Assembly: GCA_944474755.1 (NCBI GenBank)
Contig: OX104112.1
Coordinates: forward strand, 21,354,460 to 21,418,459
Direction: 5' to 3'
DNA: 64,000 nt
DNA from: Limnoperna fortunei
Taxonomy: Eukaryota; Mollusca; Bivalvia; Mytilida; Modiolidae
Shown: in pieces, positions 35,768 to 46,280 of the stretch
Layout: every line of letters begins with the position of its first letter
Numbering within the stretch: the stretch's first letter is position 1
The notes under the pieces: generated by a model
The model's database searches: none
What the model was told of the DNA's origin: nothing
Seen by the model: the letters and a program-made list of their open reading frames with translations, nothing else
Translations under genes and position numbers: made by a program

Positions 35768-37576
35768 ATGTTTGACATCAACAATCCCGAGATCCAGTGC
35801 TACTTGCAAAGTGGTAAAATTGAAAGTGAATACCCCGCTTCATGTTTACCGACAAAACTGCAAACACCAACAACCAAAAAATCGAAGCTATGCCCTTTTG
35901 AGAAACTTGATTTGAACATTTATGAAAAAGAAGCAAGAATGGCAGGATTCAGGACCACATCTGAACGTATTTTGCCCTGGTTAAAAGCCCTTGGGACATA
36001 TTATTACGAATATATAGGAAAGACCCCAGAGCTTCATGTTGATTGGGTAGACAATCCGAAAAGGGTATCAAGAGATGAGCCACTTAAGAATGTAACAATT
36101 GAGGTGAATTCTGATCAAATCAAATTTTATAAAATAACATTTCATATCCGTACAGGATTCATTCAAGTTCAGGGAAATAAACTTGACACCTAGTTTGCAC
36201 AAAACGATTTCCCTATCCTATTGCACATAGTACACAGTTTAAAAGGACCAATAGAGAATATACCATGCGTATTAGAAGAATCACATCCTGACACACTGGC
36301 TGAACATGACGAAGACCACACTTTCGAAAAAGTGCCAATCACAATAGACCAACAAGTGCATGAGATTGACCCTAACAACAACTCTATTGAACATGGTGAA
36401 AATAAAAATCCAACAGCCATTGAAATCAATGATGGTCTATTAAGAATTGAAACAACAATAGTTGATGCAATACAGAAAATTAACGTGTTTCAGCAATCTA
36501 TGGAGAAAGAACTAAACTCAAAAATTCAGGACCTGTGTACAATAACAAAAACTTTACATGACAAACAAAAGAATACGGAAATCTCTTCAGAAATGAAAGG
36601 TCTGCAAGAGAAAATATTAAACTTAACTGCAGAAAAAGAATCGTTACGACTCCAGCTTAAAATTGAACATAACAAATCTGCATTGAATGAAGCAAACATG
36701 GATGATGCTCTCAAACATGAAAGAAAAGTTATATCAGAACTACGAGAGGAAATGCAGGACATTATTAGAAATTCATCAAAGGAAATAAACTTTAATAGTG
36801 ATCAAATTGAGAAAAAGAACAATGAAATCATCTCATTAAATAGACAAATCAAAGATCTCCAAACACAAGTGTCAACCCTGCAAGACGAAAATCTATCTTT
36901 AAAAGCACAGATGGCCAATATGTATGATGAACACTCACAAAACATAACTAAAGTTGGTCAAATAGATACACACAACTCAACCGAAGAGCAGGAAGAAGTA
37001 GCAATTCTTATTGGTACATCAAATATTGCCCACATTGATGAGAAGAGACTCACACATTCGATCAGAGTTAGAAAAATCATTGCTTATACTATTCAACAAG
37101 CCGAACAGAAAATCCGTGAACTTACAATTACACCCAAGATTGTGATCATGCATGTACTCACAAATGATATAAAAGTGAAAGATCCAACAACATGTGTAAA
37201 GGAATTACAGTCTCTCATAAATGATGTTTTTCAGAGATGGATTGACACAGCCGTGATAGTCTCCTTGACAACTCATAGAAACGATGAAGTGAAACACCAT
37301 ACAAACGGTCAGATAGTGAATGCAATGTTGCGCCAAACATATAGTTCTCAATCAAAGGTTTATCTTGTAGACCATAGCAACATGTGCCAGGATGGCTTAC
37401 CAATCACAGATTTTCTTGTTGAGGATGGATTCCACCTTAGTGACAAAGGATCAACTCAATTAGCCAGTAATATTAGGAAAACAATACATGGTATACTTGG
37501 AATTCCATTACCAAATCGAAACCGAAGCAGATCAAGAGGCAGAAGAGGTCGGGGTCAAGGTCGTGGTCGCAGATAA
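35768..37576 (+). pseudogene. LINE ORF1: coiled coil plus SGNH/GDSL-esterase-like domain
   Basis: A 602-codon frame broken only by TAG at codon 142 (36191-36193), where copy 1 has CAG. Domains in order: an N-terminal region with KITFHIRTGFIQVQG (about 120-135); a long heptad-rich coiled coil (about 236-386); an SGNH-like domain with block I GTSN (Ser about 418), block III LTND (Asn about 466) and block V DGFHLS (Asp about 553, His about 556); then an Arg-Gly tail (about 584-602) likely to bind nucleic acid. Esterase-bearing ORF1 proteins are known in CR1/L2-group LINEs, and the substrate there is unsettled. Block II is unclear here. The ATG at 35768 is the first in frame. Confidence 0.85.
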
Positions 37577-38029
37577 ACTGTGCATGCGTTTTGTATTTTT
37601 CCCTTTTTTATTATTGCAAGTTTTCAGTTGTAAAGTATAACTATAACTGACACAGATCATATTGTTAAAGATCTGTATTTATTTGTTTTTCATGTAGTTA
37701 AGCAGTATACCTTATTTCAGACTAAATATATACATTCTAGTCAACACAGCTGAAAATATTTGGAAAATATTATTGCTCAGCTAAAACTAAATTTCTTGTA
37801 GATTCAGGGTATTGAACTTCAAAAAATTGTCATTTTCTTGAATCTATATTCTTCAGTATATTTTGCTTTGTTTATTTTTTTTTTTTATTTATTTATTTTA
37901 TTTTATTATTTTTTTTTTTTTATTTTTTTGCTTTGCCTTTTTTGTTCTAAGTAAGACATAATCTAAAGAAAGATTAATTGTTTATTTATTTTAAACCTAC
38001 AAAAAAGTTCATTTTGATAACCCTTTAAC

Positions 38030-39025
38030 ATGGGTGTCACCAACCATAGATCATTGAACATGTGCTTCTGGAATGTTGGAGGATTAATATCCAAAAATGT
38101 AGACAAGACAAATGATCCCATGTTCTTGAAAGAAATTGAAAATTTTGATTTAGTATTTCTAGCTGAAACTCATTTGGGTCCAGAATTTAGCAAAGACCAC
38201 ATTGGACCTTTCAAATTTTATTCAATATGCAGAAAAATCACCAAGTATAATAAAAGATACTATGGGGGTCTTGCAATCTTATGTAGAGAAAACCTAAAGA
38301 AACATGTAAAGTTATTAAAAAACACCAACCCAGACTATCAATGGGTCAAACTTGAAAAGTGTTTCTTTGGCTTCGAAAAAGATTTGTACATATGTCTAGT
38401 GTATTATCCACCAGTTGGTTCATCTTACACCCAAAAATTGGATTATGATTTAATTGAGTGTATTGAAAAAGATATTATAGATTTTAAGAGTATGGGAAAC
38501 ATTTGTTTGTGTGGTGATTTTAACTCAAGAATAGGTACAAAGTGTGACTATATTGTAAATGATGATGATAGATATATTCCTATTTTTGACACATATAGAG
38601 CTGACAAACAAATTTTAATGAGGAAAAGTCAAGACATTACAGTAGATGCCAGAGGCAAAGAGCTAATTGATCTTTGTACAAGTCAACAACTTAGGTTTTT
38701 AAATGGTAGAATAATAGGAGACCTATTTGGTAGATAGACATGTTATAAATCAGTAGGTGCAAGTGTTGTTGACTATACAATCCTGTCGGAGGGTGCCCTG
38801 AATCAAGTGTTATATTTTAAGGTCAATGATTTTATACCAACATTATCAGATTGTCATGCTAAAATTGAATGGAAAATGTCAGCATTTTATAATACATGTA
38901 CATGTCTTGATAAAGATAAAAATGACAATATTATACAATTACCATGTAAATACATATGGTCAGATGACTCTCCTGGTAAATTTCAAACTGCATTGTCTTC
39001 TGTTGATATCCAAAACTTGATATAA
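38030..39025 (+). pseudogene. LINE ORF2 N-terminus: AP-type endonuclease, copy 2
   Basis: Same endonuclease as copy 1, here continuing past the segment edge. After CFWNVGGL, AETHLG, YYGGLAIL, VYYPPVG and GDFNSRIG there is TAG at 38735-38737. The same frame then reads SVVDYTILSEGAL and LSDCHAKI, the last being the SDH-type block that carries the catalytic histidine. A TAA at 39023-39025 ends this piece. Below it the frame changes through a lysine-rich linker. The enzyme would nick target DNA to prime reverse transcription. Intact catalytic blocks but interrupted reading frame. Confidence 0.9.
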
Positions 39026-39512
39026 GATTTTGAAATAAATAATATAGAAAACTCTATAGAATCTGTAAACAATGCAGCAATAAAATTATCTAACATATTT
39101 ATATCTGCAGCAGAGAAATCTATTCGTAAAACCAAAACTAAAAAGAAAAAGGATAATCAACCTGTCAACAGAAGAATAAATGGTTTGATTCAGACTTAAA
39201 AAAAATGAGACATAATCTTGTTACATATGGTTCTGTTTATTCTAAATTTCCTAATGATACATATGTAAGAAACATTTCTATAAACTAAACCATGAATACA
39301 CAAAAGCTAGAAAAGCCAAAAAAAAGAATTTTAAAAAATCAATTCTTAAAGATCTAGAAGGGCTACATGAAAATAACCCGAAACTTTATTGGAAACTCAT
39401 AAATGATTTTCAAAACAAGAATACTTCTGACCAAGAAAACAATATATCGTCAACACAATGGCTTAGTCATTTTCAAGACCTAAACTCTGTTAAGTTAGAA
39501 TTTAGTGACAGA

Positions 39513-40709
39513 ATGAAACAGATAGATACATTATTGAACACTGCGGAAAAAACTATATGTTTTAATGAACTAGATTATCAAATAACACAATCAGAAATTT
39601 TGGCTGCTATAAGCAAATTGAAAAATAATAAATCCCCTGGATTGGACTCTATTTCAAATGAAATGTTAAAGCACAGCCAAACATATCTAATTAATTGTTT
39701 AGCTAAAATGTTTAACTCCTGTCTTACTTATGGTTTTTACCCTGAAACCTGGGCAGATGGTTACATTAAACCTTTATATAAAAGTAATGATTCTGAAAAT
39801 CCTAATAATTATAGAGGCTTGACAATCACTAGCTCTGTTGGCAAACTGTTTAATAGTATTCTTAACATAAGACTTGATAAATTTTTGGAAAAAAATAAAA
39901 TAATAGATGAATCTCAGATAGGTTTTACAAAACAAGCAAGAACATCTGATCATATGTTCATTCTTAAATGTATTATTGATAATTATTGTAATCATAAAGA
40001 TGGTCGAGTGTTTGCCTGCTTTGTGGATATGAGAAAAGCTTTTGATACAGTTATTCACAATGGATTAAAACTTAAATTACTACAAATGGGTGTTGGAACA
40101 CATTTTTATAAAATCATTAAATCAATGTACCACGTTAGTAAATCTTGTGTGAAAGTAAGCGCTACTACTCGTACTGAATTATTTGAAAATAAATTGGGTG
40201 TTAAACAAGGAGACAACCTTAGCCCTAACTTATTCAAAATATTTATCAATGATCTACCCTCATACTTAAAGTCAGCAGAAGACCCTTTACTACTAAAATC
40301 TAAATCCGTGCACTGTTTAATGTATGCAGATGACATTGTTTTACTATCATCCTCAGCAAAGGGCCTTCAACAAAAACTTGATATTTTAGAAAAGTATTGT
40401 GATGAGTGGTGTTTAACTGTAAACCTTGACAAAACGAAAATTCTTGTATTTAATAAGGCAGGTAGACACTTGAAATTCAACTTTACATATAAAGGTGAAA
40501 GTGTAGAATGTGTATCAAAATATAAATACTTGGGATTAACTTTTTGTTCATCAGGTTCATTCTCCTATGCTCAAAATGAACTTTATCAAAAGGGATTAAA
40601 GGCATATTTTAAACTCTGTAAAGACTTTATTTCCCATGGTCCTTCACCTAAAATCTCTATACATGTATTTGATCACACAATATTGCCAATCTTGCTTATA
40701 TTGTTGTGA
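39513..40709 (+). pseudogene. LINE ORF2: reverse transcriptase domain, copy 2
   Basis: The frame carries a full reverse transcriptase core: KSPGLDSISNEMLK, NNYRGLTITSSVGKLFN, CFVDMRKAFDTVIHNG with the first catalytic aspartate, LGVKQGDNLSPNLFKIFIND, and MYADDIVLL (YADD at 40323-40334), then WCLTVNLDKTKILVFN. The ATG at 39513 is simply the first methionine after upstream frameshifts. Coding-like sequence in other frames extends upstream to about 39180 (WFDSDLKKMRHN). Near 40690 another frameshift moves the product into the next frame. The sequence is from a different family than 3112-4308. Confidence 0.92.
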
Positions 40710-41574
40710 AATATGGGGTCATTTTAACCCATTCTCCAGAATCTTTGAAAGAAATAAGAATATTACTGTAAATGATATATATAAAAATCTAATTTGTGAA
40801 CAGGCCCATGTAAAATTTTGTAAATATGTACTTGGATGTGGAAAAAAAAGTACAAACTTTGCAGTACTTTCAGAACTTGGAAGGCTACCTTTACACCTCA
40901 ATATTGTGAAAGCCCAAATGCTTTATTGGCATTGCTTAGAAAACCTATCAGATAATTTTTATATCCTTAAAGATGCATTTAATCTATCCAAGGATTTATA
41001 TCAAAAGCAAAAACCTTCCTGGTATGGGTCAATTAACATTCTCAAAAACTTATTTCTTGAAAAACATGATGGATTAAAAGACATATCAGCTTATAATTTT
41101 AAAAAGTCACTTAAGGAAATGATTAAGGATCACTATATAGGTCTTTGGTATAAACAAAAATCACTTCTTGGTGATGGTAAACTATCTGTTTATACAAATA
41201 TTAAACACAATTTTGGATATGAAAATTATCTTACAGTTATATCAGATTTTGAGCAAAGGAGAAAACTTACTCAATTTAGAATATCTGCGCATAGACTTAG
41301 AATAGAGCTGGGAAGATATCAGGGTATCCTCAGACAGGATAGACTTTGTTTACATTGTTCTGAGGGGGTTATAGAGGATGAAAAACACTTTTTGTTCCAC
41401 TGTTCATTTTTCAGTGAAGATCGCTTACATCTCAATAAATGTATATATAATATCTGTCCCAATTATAAACAACTCAAGACCTCAGAAAAACTTCTGTGGT
41501 TATTGAACTGTGAATATATTGATATATTAAAGAGTCTATGTTTTCATTTAAGTAAACATTTTGTCCATAATTAA
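40636..41574 (+). pseudogene. LINE ORF2: C-terminal region with CCHC motif, copy 2
   Basis: The continuation of ORF2 after a frameshift. True sequence resumes at about 40690 with LYCCEIWG; residues before that are out of frame. Then follow VLSELGRLPLHLNIVKAQM, a region rich in aromatic and lysine residues, and a zinc-binding-like cluster (RLCLHCSEG, then HFLFHC) close to the end. The position and spacing match the cluster in the minus-strand LINE at 2283-3128. ORF2 ends at TAA 41572-41574. Confidence 0.88.
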
Positions 41575-42389
41575 CCACACTTGCACCTATTCCAGTTGTC
41601 CAAGGTATATAGCCCTCACCAGATACATGCAATTGCTTCATACTACTGTAAAGAATTTCTAACCTTAATTATATATTTACTGCTTTTCTTTCTCTTTTAA
41701 ACCATTCATAGATATATATAGTTATATAATTATATAAATGTTTGATAATTATGGATTTACCACAATCCTTGTAGGCAACGTCCCCTGGTGTCTTCTGCAT
41801 AAAATTGATGTTTATATTGGCTCTATGCATTTGACACAGGCAATTTTGTTCGTAGATAACCATACACGGAGGTGAATTAAACAAAATTAGATCAGTTGTT
41901 CAGTTTATTTCTGATCAAAAGTAGATGAGATATAGTGTAGATTTCTTTTCTTATATTGTATCTGTACATGCACTTATTATATAACTAGATACAGAGCAAA
42001 CATATGATAAACCTATGTCATAGTGGATATACCTCAACCTTGATAGGCAACGTCCCCTGGTGACTCCTGCACAAAATTGATAGTTAACAGATTAATTAGC
42101 TTTGTGCATCAGTCACGGGCAGGTCTGTTGGTATATAACCATACTATGAAATATATTTTAACAAAATAATCCTTTAAATTTAAATCCCTATGCATAGATG
42201 TCTGGTGAGGGCTGCTCTGGATAAAACCCAAGTCATGGAACTTGTAATGTCTTGTCTATTTATTGTGATATTTTTGTTTGGTTATATGTGTATTGTATGG
42301 ATAATTATTATCTGTAATTGTATTGTCATTTTGTCCCATTGAGGGCCCCTTGATTGGAATAAATACTTATACTTATACTTATACTTATA
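41575..42389 (+). other. LINE 3' untranslated region with repeat pair and inverted repeat
   Basis: Two diverged direct copies share AGGCAACGTCCCCTGGTG (at 41773 and 42045, 272 bp apart) and GTATATAACCATAC-like blocks. They are enclosed by an inverted repeat: AGCCCTCACCAGATACATGC at 41611-41630 against TGCATAGATGTCTGGTGAGGGCT at 42191-42213 (nearly complementary). A GAGGGCCCCTTGATTGG block and AATAAA then lead into the TACTTA tail. Confidence 0.75.
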
Positions 42390-42890
42390 TTGCGGACGTT
42401 ATAAAACGGGACCTAATCATATATTGAATGATTAAATCAGACCTATTCATATATTTTATTACAGCACATCCCCATTGGCAAAATAGTCCATTCACTACCA
42501 AAATGATCAAGTGATGTTAATGAAACACTTTGTTTGTAAAATCACTGTGCTTTACATAGGCTTAGCATGCTTAAGATGAGAATTGAGGCATTGATGTATT
42601 TAGATAATTTACAACTACCCAATGATATATTTTTCAAAGAAAAAAGCTACCTATTCATATATTTTGGAGAGGTAAAAAAGTAACCTATTCGGGCCGCACA
42701 TCCGTATTACCCAATATACTGCCAACTTTCAAAAAAAATTTAAAAATATTACTTTACCCCTATCTACACGGGTTTGTAAATATTTCTGTTCCGTATTATA
42801 TTATTGTCATGAAAAAAAACCTACATTTATGCTTCTAATGTCATTTAACTCTCAAATTTTAATTATTTCCACCAGTTTGAAACGAAACGG

Positions 42891-42994
42891 ACAATAACCC
42901 TGGACGGAAGTGGTGACTATCGCTTGTCGTCGTTGAGGCCTTTCAGTACTCACCTACTCAGTAACGATAAAGTCCACTTCCGGCCAGGGTTATT
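42891..42994. repeat. About 104-bp foldback element
   Basis: Arms CAATAACCCTGGACGGAAGTGG and CCACTTCCGGCCAGGGTTATTG face each other, with an inner GACTATCG/CGATAAAGTC pair and a loop of about 45 bp. It has a typical MITE-like hairpin layout. Flanking duplication not resolved. Confidence 0.75.
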
Positions 42995-43030
42995 GTTTTT
43001 TTTTAAAGTTGGCGGGTATAGACTCTGTTT

Positions 43031-43113
43031 CTTCCCTTCTCACACACTATAACAAAATCGACCCAGTATCATTCGAAAGCGCAAGAAAATCGATTTTTAC
43101 AAGCCCCTGTGGC
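43031..43113 (+). repeat. 83-bp repeat, reverse copy with A-box-like end
   Basis: Reverse complement of the 83-bp stretch at 25921-26003 and 35483-35565. On this strand it ends AAGCCCCTGTGGCTCAGCTG, where TGGCTCAGCTG matches a tRNA A-box well. No B-box follows before the SINE at 43173. Confidence 0.6.
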
Positions 43114-43172
43114 TCAGCTGTCTATTTATATCAAATCAATCAGTCTTAAACGAAACCTATTTTTGTTAGGTA

Positions 43173-43431
43173 GGGGCCTCGGTCGCCGAGTGGTTAAGGT
43201 AGTTCGTCTACTATTGATCACGTGGTCTGCCAACACTGAGATTGCAGGTTCGAGCCTCACTGCGGGCAGGGTGCGTTTGCCTCCAATCTTAACTGACAAG
43301 AATTGCCAGTTTTCCTACCGAAGGTCGGGGTTTTCTTTCCTCCCCCAATAAAAACTGGACGCCATGATAAAGCTGAAAAAATTGCTGAAAGTGGCGTTAA
43401 ACTATTTTTAAACAAACACAACAAAAAAAAT
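43173..43431 (+). mobile_element. tRNA-derived SINE, full length, plus strand
   Basis: Best-preserved copy. The head reads GGGGCCTCGGTCGCCGAGTG with TTAAGG after the A-box and GCAGGTTCGAGCCTC as B-box, with a long variable arm as in serine tRNAs. Then come the middle domain (AATTGCCAGTTTTCCTACCG) and a tail with GCTGAAAAAATTGCTGAAAG and GTGGCGTTAAAC, ending in an A-rich run. Near-matching flanks (TATTTTTGTTAGGTA before, TATTTTTAGGTA after) are probably a target-site duplication with a small change. The tRNA-like part is a SINE head, not a working tRNA gene. Confidence 0.9.
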
Positions 43432-43966
43432 ATTTTTAGGTATACCAAAAGTGAAACTGTGCATAATTCACTTGTTATAAATTAACGACCAAGTAAATAC
43501 CAATTAGTTGTTATGAAGCCTGTTGGTGTTATATCCCTGAACAAATGCACTTTTTATTAGGAAACCAGTCTCAAAAGCTGATGCAGAGGAGTGCACGTGG
43601 CCCTAATTCCCCTTACAAAACAACATCAAAATACGTGCGTGTATAAGGCCCTGTAATTCAAAGAAGTGTGTCAAAAGCCCGTCCACCCCACCCTCTTTTT
43701 ATGACAAATATAGCCACCCTAATGAAAAATCATTGATTAGCCATCGTGTCTGAAATGCATCGCTGCGAAATATTGCCCTAATAAATATGACACAATTGTT
43801 CCTTGATACTCCACCTTGATCATATTTCAGGGGGGCAATATTTTTCACTGATGCATGACAGACAGGTTTCCTTAAGTGCCTACACACTACAAATTTATTT
43901 ATTGACATGTCATGCATACAAAAAATTCCAGATCGTAAATGCCTGTGTTCTTGGAAGTGTAAACCA
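43432..43966. other. Intergenic, nothing recognised
   Basis: No gene or repeat recognised. Short overlapping frames on both strands (43699-44010 minus, 43803-44036 plus) have no protein-like features and run into the dispersed repeat. Confidence 0.5.
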
Positions 43967-44468
43967 GATTGATTGGATGTCTGCTTTACGTCCAGCGAGC
44001 AGTATTTCAACTATATTCAGGACGGGAACAAGTTAACAAACAATAAATCAACGAAAAAATAGGGGTGTGATGGGTCACAGGTAATACAATTTTGACTGCC
44101 ACTGGAAAAGTATGGAGTTTTGGGTAAGGGCGGAAAATTTAGCCTTTTGTAGCGGCTACAATGAGCCTACTCTTTTTCGAAACCTACAAAAGAGATCTTT
44201 ATCGTGCAAGGAGCGTGGCATTCTCCAAACACGTTACCCATTACGGTCCGCGGTCATGCTTTCCGTATTATTACCTGACAACCCCCAACGAGAGGGTCTC
44301 CCCTATCCGCCACCCGGGCACGCGCTGGGTTGCTATGTGGGTTGAGGACTGGGAACCCTCCCAGTATGGTCCCAGGTGTAAACCAGAAACACGAACTAGG
44401 ACATCATCGGAAACCCATGTCCGGTCGCGTTCTTGCTTTGCTGCCGACTACCGACCGTTAGCACACTT
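43967..44468 (+). repeat. Dispersed repeat, longer copy
   Basis: Blocks match 10345-10680 in order: GATTGATTGGATGTCTGC, TCCAGCGAGCAGTATTTCA, TATATTCAGGACGGG, AGCGGCTACAATGAGCC, GGAGCGTGGCATTCTCC and CCTATCCGCCACCCGGG. It then continues with a GC-richer end (CCCATGTCCGGTCGCGTTC). The first about 60 bp also occur inverted at 62683-62747, and the last about 70 bp inverted at 44645-44712. Frames of 77-103 codons here are incidental. Confidence 0.8.
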
Positions 44469-44644
44469 GTAGACGTTTCCTCGTTGTATAGTTATATATT
44501 TAAATGTCCTTATTTGATTGGTTTCCTGTACTTTCAGCGATGCGTTTACAACTAGTCAAAATAGTTTCATCCAATAAACATGTTATAATTCGGTGGCTCA
44601 TTTACTTGAATGAATATTCATGAAAGCAGAAAATATATACAAGT

Positions 44645-44712
44645 GTGTCCACGGTCGGCAAGTGGTAGCAAAGCGAGAACGCGACCGGACATGGGTTTCC
44701 GACAATGGACCC
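44645..44712 (-). repeat. Inverted fragment of the dispersed repeat
   Basis: Contains GCGACCGGACATGGGTTTCC, the reverse complement of the end of the repeat at 43967-44468 (about 44398-44465), with a few differences. It lies about 180 bp from it, so the two form a spaced inverted repeat. Confidence 0.75.
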
Positions 44713-45742
44713 AGGATGATTTATAATATACTTATTAAAAATAAATTAATTTTTTTTTACTGTATGTCAAGTCGGTGTGCAATCTTTGTCCCAAATTATT
44801 AACATTCATGACATTTGTACCGTTTGTTAAATCTGCAATCCCAATTGAGATAAAGGACACGGTTATCGTTTGTTTTAAAAATATTCGAAATCTTAATACA
44901 TTGATTTATGTGTTATTTTTATTTTGCAAAGATGTATGTATGTGAAAATCTTGTTTACTTTTATTCATCATGATGATCAGCTGCAGCAGCACAGGCAGCC
45001 ATGGAATATTAACGGTTTCCATCACGACAATTGTTTATTACACCATTAAAAACAGTAGCAAGAAATTTATTATTGTTGGACATATTTACAATGCGTTAAT
45101 TATTCAGGGCCCAGCGCAATAAACATTTTCTTTGCTGAGAATGTTTTTGTTCTCAATTTTATCCAATGAAATCTTTCCTTTTGCCATGTTGTCATAGTAG
45201 TTAAGTAAATTCTCATGCTGAGCAAAACATTTTTACTCAAGTAGGTTTATGGCGCTGGGTTCAGATGAGAGCAGATTTAATGTGCATTTATGATAATAGT
45301 ACGAAATAGTACGAAATTTTTTTTTGTTCACATTTACAATAAATGGTTATGACACATAATCACGTGCACATAATGTAATGAATACAACAAAATGATCGTT
45401 CACCTAGCCAGCTTGATCGCGTAAGAATATATGAACAGAATTATATTTTAATTCAAATGCAAAGAACAAAAGTATTTAATTTCGAAATACAAAACATACT
45501 ATTTTTCACCTGAAAAATAATCAAAACAATAGAAATTACTTACTTCGGTAAATTTAAACATCGAACTATCTTTTCGCGCAATACTTCAGTAAACCGTACC
45601 CGAAATTAGTTATAACCCCATGTGTGATACAATGCAATGATTTGAGTTATGAAAAGACCATTTATACTGAATGTTGACGTATTTTTGCTATTGTTTTTGC
45701 GTGACAAATGAAAACTACTTACCGCGTATGGTCCAGCTTACG

Positions 45743-45767
45743 CACATTTTGTAGATCACAAAATGTG
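45743..45767. repeat. Short perfect hairpin
   Basis: CACATTTTGT and ACAAAATGTG form 10-bp perfect arms around a 5-base loop (AGATC). No element around it recognised. Confidence 0.7.
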
Positions 45768-46280
45768 TAAATTGAATTCATCACTTTATTTTGCACAGTT
45801 ATTTAGCGTTTTTAAATGAGGCATATTTTTCAATGTGATAGAGCAATTTTCTGTAGTAAAGTTTGACCTTAATTATAATGGAAGTGTATGTTTGGAAGAG
45901 TCCATTGTCGTCTGTTCGAGATCCTTCGGGAAATATCGTCTGCAGTTAAGGCGGGACAATCTCGCGGTTTGTCCGAATACCACTGAACGTTAGGAAAGCA
46001 GACGATCTTTTTGAAAACAACGCGAGGTCCCTGTAGAAATTCAAATGGCTAACTTCCTATGTAAAATTCCCGTAGCAAATGTCAAGGACGATTTGGAACT
46101 TGTCAACAACAAAGGCATAGATAAAATATGGACGTGTTATTGTGTAGAAATGTTTTAAATTGGATTTTAACACTACAAAGGTACAATATGGAATAATAAA
46201 AAAAATGCAAGCAAAACACCTAGCGCATCGGGGTGTAACATTTAGTATACATAACATTTTTGATATCTAATGCATATACG

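Larger units (their letters stand above)
30095..38809 (+). repeat. Tandem segmental duplication, copy 2 (8,715 bp)
   Basis: Copy 2 of the segment described for copy 1. At 38809 the shared sequence ends, and here the LINE simply continues into its remaining ORF2, so the copy 2 right edge is the ancestral LINE sequence. The junction at 30094/30095 shows no clear microhomology. Copy 2 has a private 54-bp insertion at 34717-34770, keeps the empty site of the transposon in copy 1 (35863-35871) and keeps the full 3' half of ORF1. Confidence 0.95.
35768..42389 (+). mobile_element. LINE copy 2: near-full-length non-LTR retrotransposon
   Basis: Order: ORF1 (35768-37576), AT-rich spacer with T-runs (37577-38029), ORF2 endonuclease (38030-39025), linker and reverse transcriptase (to 41574), 3' untranslated region with a diverged direct repeat pair, AATAAA, and a (TACTTA)n-like tail at about 42360-42389. 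No LTRs, no RNase H seen. The true 5' end lies upstream of the ORF1 start, perhaps around 35600, but is not defined. ORF2 carries at least two in-frame stops and several frameshifts, so the copy is inactive. Confidence 0.9.
42390..43172. other. Flank 3' of the LINE with a foldback element
   Basis: No gene. Contains the foldback element 42891-42994 and the reverse copy of the 83-bp repeat (43031-43113). Repeated ACCTATTCATATATTTT phrases at about 42442 and 42649 are weak direct repeats. Confidence 0.6.

Noticed and set aside
2283..42389. The two LINEs as one family
   Set aside because: Reverse transcriptase motifs differ in wording throughout (VDYKKAFDSIDR versus VDMRKAFDTVIHNG) and the tails differ (TTTA versus TACTTA).
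43173..43270. A working serine tRNA gene
   Set aside because: A- and B-boxes are present but the stems are not well paired and the sequence continues into a SINE body with A-rich end and further copies elsewhere.
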